From NCBI GenBank assembly GCA_020633205.1, contig JACKEB010000016.1:341861-405860 (forward strand): 64,000 nucleotides of DNA, written 5' to 3'. Shown here piece after piece: positions 19,577 through 27,596 of this stretch. The first letter of the stretch is position 1. Every line of letters starts with the position of its first letter. Both the position numbers and the translations under genes were made by a program. Origin of the DNA: Polyangiaceae bacterium (GTDB taxonomy: Bacteria > Myxococcota_A > Polyangia > Polyangiales > Polyangiaceae). The notes below the pieces were generated by a model. That model saw only the letters and a list, made by a program, of their open reading frames with translations, was not told the DNA's origin and did not search any database.

Positions 19577-21494
19577 AGGCAGCCTCCTCGAGGAAGCGGG
19601 TGATGTTCTCGACGTGCCGGGTGGTGAGCATCGGCGGCAGGCTCTTGAGGAACTTCTTCCCGTAGCCCTTCTCCGCGATGCGCTTGTCGAGGATGACGGC
19701 GACGCCCACGTCCGTCTTGCAGCGGATGAGGCGGCCGACGCCCTGGCGCAGCGCGATGATGGCGAGCGGCACGAGGTAGTTGTCGAACGCGCGCGGATCG
19801 CGCTCGCAGATGGCGTCGATGACCGGGTCGTCGGGCGGCGGGAACGGCAGCTTGTCGATGACGAGCCCGGTGAGCGCCTCGCCGGCGACGTCGATGCCGG
19901 TCCAGAAGCTCTCCGTGCCCAGCAGGATGCTGCCGACGTCCTCCTTGAAGAGGCGCGTCAGCTCTGCGCGCGGAAGCTCTCCCTGGCGCAGCACGCGGTG
20001 CTCCCGCCCATCGAGCCGCTCGTAGACGGCGTTCAGGTTCCGGTACGACGTGAAGAGGCCCAGCGTGCGGCCGTCGCAGGCGTCGACCACGTGCTGGAAG
20101 ATCCGCGCGGCCTCGTCGATGAAGTCGGCGTCGCGCGGATCGGGCAGCCGCTCGGGCACGACGAGGAGCGCCTGCGACGCGAAGTCGAACGGCGTCTCGG
20201 CGACAACCTCGAGCGCGCCCTCGGGCACGCCGAGCTCGCGGCGCACGAAGTCGAAGGTGCCCGAGGTGGTGAGCGTAGCGCTCACGAGCGATACCGACGG
20301 GCAGCGCGCGAACAGCTCCTCGCGCAGCAGTTCGCTCACGTCGATGGGCTTCGACCGGAGCTTGGTGCGCCCCTTGTTGTCGAGGTCGAGCCAGTAGACG
20401 CAGGCGGGGTTCGACTGCGCGAGCCCCTCGGATAGTCGCGCGGCCGCGGTGGCTGCGTTCTTGGCCACGTTGCGCGCCGTGGCACGCTCCTTCTTGTCGG
20501 CCAGCTCGTCCTCGGCGCGGGCCTTGGCGAGCGCCAGGAGCTTGCCGAGGGCGCGCTGGAGAACCGCGTCGTTGGCGAAGCCCGGCGCCTTGAGCCGCTT
20601 CTTGTAGCGGGGCGAGCGGGCGAAGTCGGCGAGCGTAGCGAACAGGCGCTGCGCCTCCTGGCGAAGCTCGCCCGCGAGCTGCTTGTTCCCGAGGTCGGCC
20701 GCCGCCGAGGCGAGCCGCCCGAAGGTGTGCTCCGACAGCGTGAAGCCGAAGAACTCGCGGGCGATCTCCGCTGCCTCGTGCGCCTCGTCGAGCACGAGCA
20801 GGTCGAACGCAGGCAGCACGAGGTCTTGCCCCGTCGCCTGACGCACGGCGAGGTGCGCGAAGAGCATGTGGTAGTTCGTGACGACGATGTCCGCGCCCTG
20901 CGCCGTCGCCTTCGCGCGCTCGGCGTAGCAGTCGTCCCGGAACGGGCAGCCGTCGCCCTTGCACTCCTCGGAGCCGACGGAGAACTTCGACCAGACCTGG
21001 GCGTGCGGGATGAACGTTAGCTCGGAGACGTCACCCGTCTTCGTCGTCTCGGCCCACGCGAGCACTTCGTCTACCTGGCGCTGCTGGTCGTCGTAGTAGA
21101 GCCCGCGCAGCTCGCCGCGCGCCTCGCTCTCGGCCATGCGGTCGAGGCAGACGTAGTTGTTGCGGCCCTTGAGCAGCGCAAAGGTGAACGGCCACGGCAG
21201 CACGCTCGCGAGCATCGGCAGGTCCTTCCTGACGAGCTGCTCCTGCAGCGCGATGTTCGCGGTCGCGATCACGACGCGCTTCTTCTCGTGGTGCGCGTGG
21301 TGAACGGCCGGCACCGCGTACGCGACCGACTTGCCGGTTCCGCACGGCCCTTCGCCGAGGGCGTGACGCCCGCCGCGCATGGCCTCGTCGACCATGCGGG
21401 CGAGCGCCACCTGGCCCTCGCGCATCTCGTACCCGGGGAACCGCGAGGCGAAGAGCCCGCCGTCCCCGAAGACCTCGGAGAGGTAGTCATTCAT
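19560..21494 (-). CDS. dinG-like: DinG/XPD-like Fe-S helicase
   Basis: This SF2 helicase is predicted to unwind 5'-3'. Walker A is GPCGTGKS (about 48-55). The DEAH box is VLDEAHEA. The late motif is GTESFWTGIDVAGE. Four Cys are positioned for the XPD/DinG iron-sulfur cluster: one in NNYVC, then EECKGDGC and DDC. The 644-residue length fits YoaA/DinG proteins. The gene overlaps the XPB-like gene by 17 bp. This operon therefore pairs XPD-like and XPB-like helicases with a primase, a combination seen in mobile replicons and only distantly reminiscent of TFIIH. Confidence 0.92.
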   Translation of the reverse strand: MNDYLSEVFGDGGLFASRFPGYEMREGQVALARMVDEAMRGGRHALGEGPCGTGKSVAYAVPAVHHAHHEKKRVVIATANIALQEQLVRKDLPMLASVLPWPFTFALLKGRNNYVCLDRMAESEARGELRGLYYDDQQRQVDEVLAWAETTKTGDVSELTFIPHAQVWSKFSVGSEECKGDGCPFRDDCYAERAKATAQGADIVVTNYHMLFAHLAVRQATGQDLVLPAFDLLVLDEAHEAAEIAREFFGFTLSEHTFGRLASAAADLGNKQLAGELRQEAQRLFATLADFARSPRYKKRLKAPGFANDAVLQRALGKLLALAKARAEDELADKKERATARNVAKNAATAAARLSEGLAQSNPACVYWLDLDNKGRTKLRSKPIDVSELLREELFARCPSVSLVSATLTTSGTFDFVRRELGVPEGALEVVAETPFDFASQALLVVPERLPDPRDADFIDEAARIFQHVVDACDGRTLGLFTSYRNLNAVYERLDGREHRVLRQGELPRAELTRLFKEDVGSILLGTESFWTGIDVAGEALTGLVIDKLPFPPPDDPVIDAICERDPRAFDNYLVPLAIIALRQGVGRLIRCKTDVGVAVILDKRIAEKGYGKKFLKSLPPMLTTRHVENITRFLEEAAYARAS

Positions 21495-21515
21495 CGGTGG
21501 CTCCTCGCGGCTCGC

Positions 21516-22268
21516 TCAGGCGAAGGGATCGACCTCGGTCTCGGCGGCGGCGGGCGCGGCGCTCTCCGTCTGGAGCTGCTCGACGAACGCGCGCGCCTTC
21601 TCCACCTGCGACGTCGGCAGGTCCTTGATGCGCTGGACGCCGAACTTCGCGAGGAACTTGTCCGTCGCCTCGCGCGGCAGCGCCTTGAGCGCAGTGACGA
21701 GCCCCTGCGCGACGTTGGGGGCCACGGTGCCGTCGCCCTTCGCGTCGCTCTTCTTGTCGTAGCTGTCGAGCGACTGGCCACCCTTCGCGCCGCCGTCCGC
21801 CTCGCCGGAGTAGAGCTTCGCGAGGTCGTGCTGCGGGAGCGCCTGGAAGGCCTTCTGCTGCTCGACCGAGAGCTGGTGCTCCGGGAGGATCGAGTACGTG
21901 GTCTTCGGGTCCTTCGCGGCGCCGTGGCGCTGGATCTCGAAGGCCCACTTCTCGAGGCCGTACTTCTCGCGGACGCGGACGAGGTCCTTGAAGAACATCA
22001 CGCCCTGCTCGAGGACCTTCACCTCCTTCGAGTCGTAGAGGGCGACGTTCAGCGCGACGCGCAGCGAGGCCTTCGTGCCCGCGGCCTTCATCTTCTCGTC
22101 GACCTCGACGTACTTGCCGTCGACGAAGGCCACCTCGCGCGGGTGCGGCTCACCCAGGAAGACGACGACGGCCTTGTCGCCATCGCCCGCGAGCTTGAGC
22201 CAGAGCGAGCCGCCCTGGTCGTGCTTCTTCGCCATCTCTTCGGTCTGCTGCCACATGCTGTTCGTCAT
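21516..22268 (-). CDS. Possible ssDNA-binding protein (gp32-like)
   Basis: The 250-residue protein opens with WLKLAGDGDKAVVVFLGEP and a run of beta strands. It has a KWAFEIQRHGAAKDPKTTY segment that recalls the OB-fold core of T4 gp32-type single-stranded DNA-binding proteins. The tail (about 170-250) is Ala/Glu-rich and ends acidic (ETEVDPFA), as SSB tails often do. No Cys zinc site is visible. The family call is weak and rests on this pattern plus its place directly upstream of the helicase genes. Confidence 0.5.
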   Translation of the reverse strand: MTNSMWQQTEEMAKKHDQGGSLWLKLAGDGDKAVVVFLGEPHPREVAFVDGKYVEVDEKMKAAGTKASLRVALNVALYDSKEVKVLEQGVMFFKDLVRVREKYGLEKWAFEIQRHGAAKDPKTTYSILPEHQLSVEQQKAFQALPQHDLAKLYSGEADGGAKGGQSLDSYDKKSDAKGDGTVAPNVAQGLVTALKALPREATDKFLAKFGVQRIKDLPTSQVEKARAFVEQLQTESAAPAAAETEVDPFA

Positions 22269-22271
22269 TGG

Positions 22272-22520
22272 TCACTGCTCCTTCTTGTTGGGGTGGGTGG
22301 TGCTGCTGCTGTCGGTGGTCGTGTTGCGGGTGCTGCGGCGCTCGCGCCGGTACACGGCGATGAGCTGCGTGCCGTCGGCGGCCTCGCCGGCGTCTTCGAG
22401 GTGGAAGTCCGCGCCGAGCTCGATGACGTCGTTCAGCTCCCAGCGTCGGAAGAGGCCCGGCAGGCGGATGAAGTCCTCGTCGCCGGGCAGGTCGTGGATG
22501 GGGATCGGTTCGTGGGTCAT
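22272..22520 (-). CDS. Small acidic island protein
   Basis: This 82-residue protein starts at ATG 22520, which overlaps the stop of the sigma-like gene as ATGA, indicating translational coupling. It is acidic in the middle (VIELGADFHLEDAGEAADG) and ends in a Ser/Thr-rich tail. No family is recognised. Confidence 0.6.
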   Translation of the reverse strand: MTHEPIPIHDLPGDEDFIRLPGLFRRWELNDVIELGADFHLEDAGEAADGTQLIAVYRRERRSTRNTTTDSSSTTHPNKKEQ

Positions 22521-23395
22521 GCGGTCGGCTCCTCCGGGCGGTTCATCCGGTTCGTGGGGAGGCAAACGCGGCCCGCGAGGTCGGAGTGGGACAGCGAGCT
22601 CGCGAGGTGCTCGCGGAGTCGGCCGAGCGCGCGCTGGAAGCGCTTGCGAGCGGCGTCGTGCGAGAGCCCGAGGCGCTGGGCGGCCTCGCGCTGGTTCTCG
22701 TCCAGCACCAGCACCGCGAGCAGCAGCTCGGCGTCGGCGCCGATGATCTCGGTGAGCCACACGCGCAGCTCGGCGACGTCGTCCTCGAACGACAGCCCCT
22801 GCGTCAGCCCGAGCGGGGCTTCCGCCTGCGACGCCTCCCACTCGGCGCGCGCAAGGCGGTCGAGATGGCTCGCGACGATGATGCGGTCGTCCTGGTCACG
22901 TACCGGCTCGAAGGTGTCCCGGTAGACGATCCGGTCAGCGTCGGCCCACACGCGGCGGCGGCGATCGATGAGGTCGCGCGCGGTGCTGCGCACGAGCGTC
23001 GCGGCCACGCGGTGGACCACCTCGAGGTCGAGCCGCTCGATGATGCCCGTGAAGACGTCGGCCAGCTCGGCGATCAGCTCCTCGGGCTGTCCCCGGAAGT
23101 TGCGCTGCCGCCGCCGGTAGACGGCGTCGAGGCCGGGCCAGAGCCCGAGCCACAGGAGCCCGCTCACGAGCTCGTGGTGCTCGCGCCGCTGCACGAGGGT
23201 CACGAGCACGCCGAGGAGGCGATCCTTCTCGTCGAGGTCGCCGCCCTTGCTCGCGAGGTACTCGACCACCTCGAAGGGCTGGTCGAAGCGCGCGAGCGCG
23301 GGGTGCTGCCTTGCCTGTTGAAACGCCTGCTCTGCCTGAAGAGAACGAACGGAACGGTCGAGGGCTGCATGCAGCGCCTCCCAACGTGCGCGCAT
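22517..23395 (-). CDS. Sigma-70-like protein with region-4 HTH
   Basis: The 292-residue protein has a helical N-terminal half and a C-terminal helix-turn-helix (about 222-262, LDENQREAAQRLGLSHDAARKRFQRALGRL) like sigma region 4. A region-2-like segment, LVRSTARDLIDRRRRVW, is also visible. It resembles in length and helical pattern the truncated protein at the other end of the island. It could be an island-specific sigma factor or a phage-type regulator. It lies in the minus-strand replication operon, coupled to the 82-residue gene. Confidence 0.7.
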   Translation of the reverse strand: MRARWEALHAALDRSVRSLQAEQAFQQARQHPALARFDQPFEVVEYLASKGGDLDEKDRLLGVLVTLVQRREHHELVSGLLWLGLWPGLDAVYRRRQRNFRGQPEELIAELADVFTGIIERLDLEVVHRVAATLVRSTARDLIDRRRRVWADADRIVYRDTFEPVRDQDDRIIVASHLDRLARAEWEASQAEAPLGLTQGLSFEDDVAELRVWLTEIIGADAELLLAVLVLDENQREAAQRLGLSHDAARKRFQRALGRLREHLASSLSHSDLAGRVCLPTNRMNRPEEPTA

Positions 23396-23482
23396 GACGC
23401 GCCGCCTTTCCGGCGGGCGTCAGGCGCTCCTTGGGGCCGTGGTTAGGGCGTCATGCGCTCGGTGGACTTGAGGTGAAGGAGG

Positions 23483-23503
23483 GCGCCGCGAGCTACGCGG
23501 CGC
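23483..23503 (-). other. Hairpin across the stop of the Com-like gene
   Basis: GCGCCGCG (23483-23490) and CGCGGCGC (23496-23503) form a perfect 8-bp stem around AGCTA. It covers the stop codon of the Com-like gene. There is no T-run, so it may modulate translation, processing or termination. Confidence 0.4.
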
Positions 23504-23735
23504 TCGCCCTCGGGAGCGCGGGCACGGGCGTCGGCGGCATCGGCGTGCGCGACGCGAGGACGTTCAACGTGCGGCAGCGGTCGCGGTAGCAGGTGACGGC
23601 GACCGTGCTGTCGCCGCTGACGACGACCTGCATGTCGCCGCGCCGGATGGTGAGGCCGTCGCGATCGCGCTTCGCCAAGAGGGCGCCGCAGGCCTTGCAG
23701 CGGCAGTCGGTGGCGGTGGTGGACTGGGTCTTCAT
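23493..23735 (-). CDS. Com-like zinc-finger protein
   Basis: This 80-residue protein has Cys at 11, 13, 16, 49 and 54 (CRCKAC ... CYRDRC), a spacing typical of small zinc ribbons and similar to the phage Mu Com translational regulator family. A GAGGAG lies nine bases upstream of the ATG at 23735. It is the first gene of the left arm. It shares a 242-bp divergent promoter region with the TetR gene. Regulatory RNA binding is the family's known role; here it is inferred. Confidence 0.65.
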   Translation of the reverse strand: MKTQSTTATDCRCKACGALLAKRDRDGLTIRRGDMQVVVSGDSTVAVTCYRDRCRTLNVLASRTPMPPTPVPALPRASAA

Positions 23736-23947
23736 GGGCTGTCTCCTCGCGACCCACCGGTCATCGGCGGGTACGAGGGCAGCCTCGTTGGAGAGGGGAA
23801 GGTGGAAGCCAGGGCAGGATCGGGCGCCGGTTCCGGGGTCCCTCTCTCCCGTCCCCCAACCGGAAGCTCCGAAGCGGAGAGTCGCGGCGCCGGCTCGCGG
23901 ACACAAAACAACAAGCACTCCAATAGCTTGCGCGCGCCTACTTGCCT

Positions 23948-23967
23948 GTAAGCAAGTAAGTGCTTAC
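23948..23967. promoter_or_regulatory. Palindromic operator before the cargo TetR gene
   Basis: GTAAGCA (23948-23954) and TGCTTAC (23961-23967) form a perfect 7+7 inverted repeat with a 6-base spacer. A second overlapping repeat is CTTGC (23941-23945) / GCAAG. The site ends 10 bases before the chosen TetR start. Its size and position fit a self-regulated TetR operator. Confidence 0.7.
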
Positions 23968-23977
23968 TCTCGTGCGT

Positions 23978-24598
23978 ATGGGCGAGCTTCGGCGCACATC
24001 CTTGGATCGACAGGTCGAGCTGACCGACGCCGCGCTGCACATCATCGCGACCAAGGGCATCGCGGCCTTGAGCACCCGCAGCCTCGCGGCGCAGGTCGGG
24101 CTCTCGAGCGGCGCGATCTTCAGGCACTTCGCATCCCTCGAAGCGCTGCTCGACGCGGTCGTGACGCGCGTTGAAGCTGTTCTCGAGTCCACCTACCCGC
24201 CATCGACGCTTCCGCCCGTTGAGCGCCTCGAACGCTTCGTCGAGGCTCGAAGCACCGCGGTGGGCAATCAGCTCGGTATTCTGCGGCTCGTTCTCTCGGA
24301 GCAGTTCCTGCTCGCGCTCCCTCAGAGCGGCTCGGCCCGCCTTGCGGCCTGCGTGCAGAAGACGCGCGCGTTCGTGCTCGAGTGCGTGCGCCAGGGCCAG
24401 GACGCAGGCGAGCTGCGCTCAGATCTCCCCGCCGAGACGCTCGCGCCGATCGTCATGGGCACGGTGCAGATGCTCGCGCTCTCTCCCTCGAAGGCTCGGC
24501 AGCGAGATGCCGAAGCGCGCGCAGTTCTGGGCAGCCTGCTCGCGCTCCTCCGTCCGCCCGCTGTCGCTCCCACGTCGAGCAGAAAGAGTTCCCCATGA
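23978..24598 (+). CDS. TetR-family repressor of the cargo operon
   Basis: The HTH is ISTRSLAAQVGLSSGAIFRHF-like (ALSTRSLAAQVGLSSGAIF, about residues 32-50), followed by a mostly helical ligand domain. ATG 23978 is chosen over GTG 23960, because the latter lies inside a palindromic operator. The stop overlaps the next gene's ATG (ATGA). The gene order TetR, envelope proteins, exporter suggests that it represses an efflux or stress operon, with an unknown inducer. Confidence 0.88.
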   Translation: MGELRRTSLDRQVELTDAALHIIATKGIAALSTRSLAAQVGLSSGAIFRHFASLEALLDAVVTRVEAVLESTYPPSTLPPVERLERFVEARSTAVGNQLGILRLVLSEQFLLALPQSGSARLAACVQKTRAFVLECVRQGQDAGELRSDLPAETLAPIVMGTVQMLALSPSKARQRDAEARAVLGSLLALLRPPAVAPTSSRKSSP

Positions 24599-25032
24599 TG
24601 CGTCTGATTCTCGCCTCCACTTTCTCGGTCGCTGCGCTGTCGCTTGGCGGCTGTGCCACGCAGTCCGCGACGCAGCACCACGCACCCACGCTTGGCGGAC
24701 CAGCAAGTCGCGTCGTCGAGCTCCCCGGCACGCCGAGCGCGGGCGAGCCGCGCGAAGTGCGGGTGCTCGTCGACGAGCCCGCGTTGAAGCTCGCGAGCAT
24801 CGTGCTTCGGGCCGGCACCGTGCTGCCGACGCACCACTCCGAGGTGCCGGTGACGATCACGGCGCTTCACGGTAGCGGCACCGTGGTGGCCGGCGCCGAG
24901 CGGCTGCGCCTCGACCCCACACACGCGGTCGTCCTTGCGCCGAACGTTCCGCACTCCGTCGAGCCGGACACCGGGACCGACCTCGTGCTCCTCGTTCATC
25001 ACCTCGGAAGTGGAGAGGAGCATCACCAATGA
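24595..25032 (+). CDS. Cupin-fold lipoprotein
   Basis: The start at ATG 24595 gives a signal peptide with the lipobox LGGC (Cys at about residue 20). The C-terminal ~90 residues form a small cupin: LPTHHSEVPVTIT, then HGSGTVVAG and PNVPHSV, keeping His residues that could bind metal. At 145 residues it is a compact periplasmic protein. It is translationally coupled to TetR, and its stop overlaps the next start. Confidence 0.72.
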   Translation: MMRLILASTFSVAALSLGGCATQSATQHHAPTLGGPASRVVELPGTPSAGEPREVRVLVDEPALKLASIVLRAGTVLPTHHSEVPVTITALHGSGTVVAGAERLRLDPTHAVVLAPNVPHSVEPDTGTDLVLLVHHLGSGEEHHQ

Positions 25033-25454
25033 AGACCGGTCGCTACAACGTCGGCGTGGGCCTGCTCGTCATGGCGGGCTTCATGCTCTACGGGTTCCTC
25101 CTCATCTACCTGCGTGACTTCGCGCCTGACAAGGAAGCCTGGGTCGCCAGCTACTCGGTTGGTAAGCACTTCGAGGCCCGCCTCGCGCACGTACACGGGA
25201 ACCTGTTCGCGCTGCTCAACCTCGCGCTGGGGTTCGTGCTCGTGCGTCTCGCGGCGGCGAGTGACAGGGCGCGCACCGCGGCGGCCGGGCTCGGCCTCGC
25301 GGGCCTCCTGATGCCCGCCGGCATTCTCGGTGAGGTGTACCTCGGGCTCTCGCCGATCTTCGTGCTGCTCGGCGCCGTGTCGATGACGGCTTCCGTGGTG
25401 CTCACCGGCGTGCTCGCGCTGAAGCACTGGGGTGACGCAAGGAGCGCGACATGA
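25029..25454 (+). CDS. Four-helix membrane protein
   Basis: This 141-residue protein has four predicted transmembrane helices (about 8-28, 60-78, 84-104 and 112-132). The His residues (KHFEARLAHVHGN) between helices 1 and 2 could ligate haem or metal. Its family is not recognised. It overlaps both neighbours by four bases, so it is part of one polycistronic unit with cytochrome b561. Confidence 0.7.
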   Translation: MKTGRYNVGVGLLVMAGFMLYGFLLIYLRDFAPDKEAWVASYSVGKHFEARLAHVHGNLFALLNLALGFVLVRLAAASDRARTAAAGLGLAGLLMPAGILGEVYLGLSPIFVLLGAVSMTASVVLTGVLALKHWGDARSAT

Positions 25455-25873
25455 CCGGCGCGACGGTTTCCTATCCCCAACCACGCTTGAGGCTTGGCCG
25501 CTGGGCGCTCGGCGCGACAGCCGTCCTGTTCGGCGTCGCGACGTTGGTCGAGGGGGGACACGTCCTCTTCGGCGGCCCCGCCGCTCGACAGGAGGCCGGC
25601 AACGTCGTCTCGTTCGTGCTGCTGTTCAACTTCGGCGCGGGCTTCGCCTACGTGCTCGCAGGCCTCGCTGCGCTGCTCGGCGGGTCATGGGCCACCTGGA
25701 TCGCCCGAGCGCTCGCGGTCGCGACGCTGGTGGTCTTCGTCGCGTTCGGCGTGCATGTGCTCGCGGGTGGTGCCTTCGAGCTGCGCACAGTCATCGCGAT
25801 GACCCTGCGCTCCGGGTTCTGGGTCACCCAGGCGCTGCTCCTGCCGCGCGTGCTCGATCGGAGGATGCCATGA
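25451..25873 (+). CDS. Four-helix membrane protein
   Basis: The 140-residue protein has four hydrophobic helices (about 18-40, 52-74, 80-102 and 108-130), similar in architecture to the preceding gene product but with no clear sequence motif. Coupled start and stop overlaps with its neighbours suggest a multi-subunit membrane complex. Confidence 0.68.
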   Translation: MTGATVSYPQPRLRLGRWALGATAVLFGVATLVEGGHVLFGGPAARQEAGNVVSFVLLFNFGAGFAYVLAGLAALLGGSWATWIARALAVATLVVFVAFGVHVLAGGAFELRTVIAMTLRSGFWVTQALLLPRVLDRRMP

Positions 25874-26418
25874 AGGAACGTTGGTCCAACGCGAGCGTCG
25901 CGCTCCACTGGCTCGCTGCAGCACTCATCGTCGGACTGGCGACGGCGGGGTTCGTCATGACGGACCTTCCGGCTGACTCGAGCGGGCGGCTGCTCATCTC
26001 GCGGCTGCACACGCTCGGTGGGGCAACGCTGATGCTGCTCACGGTCGCGCGTCTCGTCGTCCGGCGCCGCGGGCCAGCGGTGAGCCCACTGCCCGTCTCG
26101 GACCTGCACCGCCGAGGTGTCGGCGTGATTCACGCGCTCCTCTACGTGGTGACCTTTGGCATCGGCGCCACTGGCTTCGTCACCGGGGCGCGAAGCGCGT
26201 GGCCGGACTACCTGCGAGGGCAGCTCGCGGAAGCCCCGGCGCTCGAGGCGCTCGCGTCGCGCGAGGCGCACGAGGCGCTCGTGTTCGCGCTGCTCGGCCT
26301 CGTGCTCCTCCACGTGGGTGGCGTGATGCTCCAGCAGGTTCGCCAAGGTGGAGTGCTCAGGCGGATGGTGCCGTTCCTGGGCGCTGAGTCGCCTGCTCGC
26401 GAGGGAGGTGCGCGGTGA
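25870..26418 (+). CDS. Cytochrome b561-family protein
   Basis: The sequence SVALHWLAAALIV opens the first of four helices and is typical of the diheme cytochrome b561 domain (YodB/CybB). His residues occur in helix 1 (LHW), helix 2 (RLHTLGG), the third (VIHALLYVV) and near the fourth (HEALVF ... LLHVGGV), so four axial haem ligands are available. Its 182 residues match the family. It probably moves electrons between the quinone pool and periplasmic acceptors. The start at 25870 overlaps the preceding stop. Confidence 0.85.
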   Translation: MKERWSNASVALHWLAAALIVGLATAGFVMTDLPADSSGRLLISRLHTLGGATLMLLTVARLVVRRRGPAVSPLPVSDLHRRGVGVIHALLYVVTFGIGATGFVTGARSAWPDYLRGQLAEAPALEALASREAHEALVFALLGLVLLHVGGVMLQQVRQGGVLRRMVPFLGAESPAREGGAR

Positions 26419-27596
26419 TGTCCGCGGCTGCTTCGACCGTCTTCCGTCGAGCGCTCGGCCTCGTACGGCGCGGCCTATGGGGCGTCGTACTTGTCGCGGT
26501 CGTGTTACTCGTCGCGTGGTTCCGGGTCTGGTCGCCGGTCCGCGTGGAGGTCGCTCGCCTCGACCGCGGCACCATCACGCAGGAAGCGTTCGGACGCGGA
26601 ACCATCGAGAGCCAGCGCGAAGCTGCCGTGGGGTTCGACCTGGTGGGACGGCTCAGCGACGTTCTGGTCGATGAAGGCGCGCGCGTCACCCTTGGCCAGG
26701 AGCTCGCTCGCCTTGAGACAAACCAGGCCCAAGCGGACCTTCGCTCTGCCCAGACGGGCATCAGCGCAGCACGCGCCTCATTGCAGCGACTTGCCGCGGA
26801 GGAAGAGCGCGCGCGGGCGCTCCTCGCAACTGCCGAGCGCGAAGCGACAAGGACGCAGGCACTCGCTGACGCTGGGGCAGTTCCTGGTCAGCAGCGCGAT
26901 GAGGCGAGCGATCGCCTGCGTGTGGCGCGCGCGGAGCTCGATCGCGTCCTGGCCCAACGTTCCGAGGCGACTCGTGGCATCGACGTCGCGACGGGCGGTG
27001 CAGAGCAGCGGCGCGTCGCCATGGTACGAGCCACGCTACTGGCGCCCTTTGATGGCCTCGTGACACGCAGGCTGCGCGAACCAGGTGACACGGTCACCAT
27101 CGGCTCGACGGTGCTGCGCATCGTCGACACGAACCGGGTGTACGTCAACGCCGCGGTGGACGAGACGATGCTTCCGCTGCTCGCGGTGGACCAAAGAGCT
27201 GCCATCTTCTTTCCGGGCACGGATGCGTCATTGACGGGCCGCGTGACGAGGATCTCCTGGGAAGCGGACCGCCAGACCCACGAGTTGCTCGTCGAGGTCA
27301 CGCCTGAACGACTTGAGCGGCGTGTTGCCATCGGCCAGCGCGCCGATGTGCGTGTCGAGGTCGGGCGTCGAGAGCATGTGCTTCGAGTTCCGATCCGCAT
27401 GGTCCAGCACGACGATACGGGAGCCTTCGTCTACGCCGACCGCGATGGCAGGATTGCTCTGGTCCGGCCGAGGTTCGGCCTCACGGGAAGCGACCAAGTG
27501 GAGGTGCTGGACGGACTCGCGGAGGGGGACGCGGTCCTGTCGGCGCCGGGCGTGGTCGCGACGCTCCCGCTCGGGCGGCGCTGGGTGGCACCATGA
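26418..27596 (+). CDS. HlyD/MacA-like periplasmic adaptor
   Basis: One N-terminal membrane helix (GVVLVAVVLLVAW) is followed by a barrel-sandwich region, a long coiled-coil hairpin (about 100-200, rich in Ala/Arg/Glu heptads) and a beta-barrel region (LAPFDGLVTRRLREPGDTV). The 392-residue architecture is that of membrane fusion proteins for ABC or RND pumps. Adjacent FtsX-type permease and ATPase genes make a MacA or DevB role most likely. ATG 26418 overlaps the previous stop; GTG 26415 is an alternative. Confidence 0.88.
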   Translation: MSAAASTVFRRALGLVRRGLWGVVLVAVVLLVAWFRVWSPVRVEVARLDRGTITQEAFGRGTIESQREAAVGFDLVGRLSDVLVDEGARVTLGQELARLETNQAQADLRSAQTGISAARASLQRLAAEEERARALLATAEREATRTQALADAGAVPGQQRDEASDRLRVARAELDRVLAQRSEATRGIDVATGGAEQRRVAMVRATLLAPFDGLVTRRLREPGDTVTIGSTVLRIVDTNRVYVNAAVDETMLPLLAVDQRAAIFFPGTDASLTGRVTRISWEADRQTHELLVEVTPERLERRVAIGQRADVRVEVGRREHVLRVPIRMVQHDDTGAFVYADRDGRIALVRPRFGLTGSDQVEVLDGLAEGDAVLSAPGVVATLPLGRRWVAP

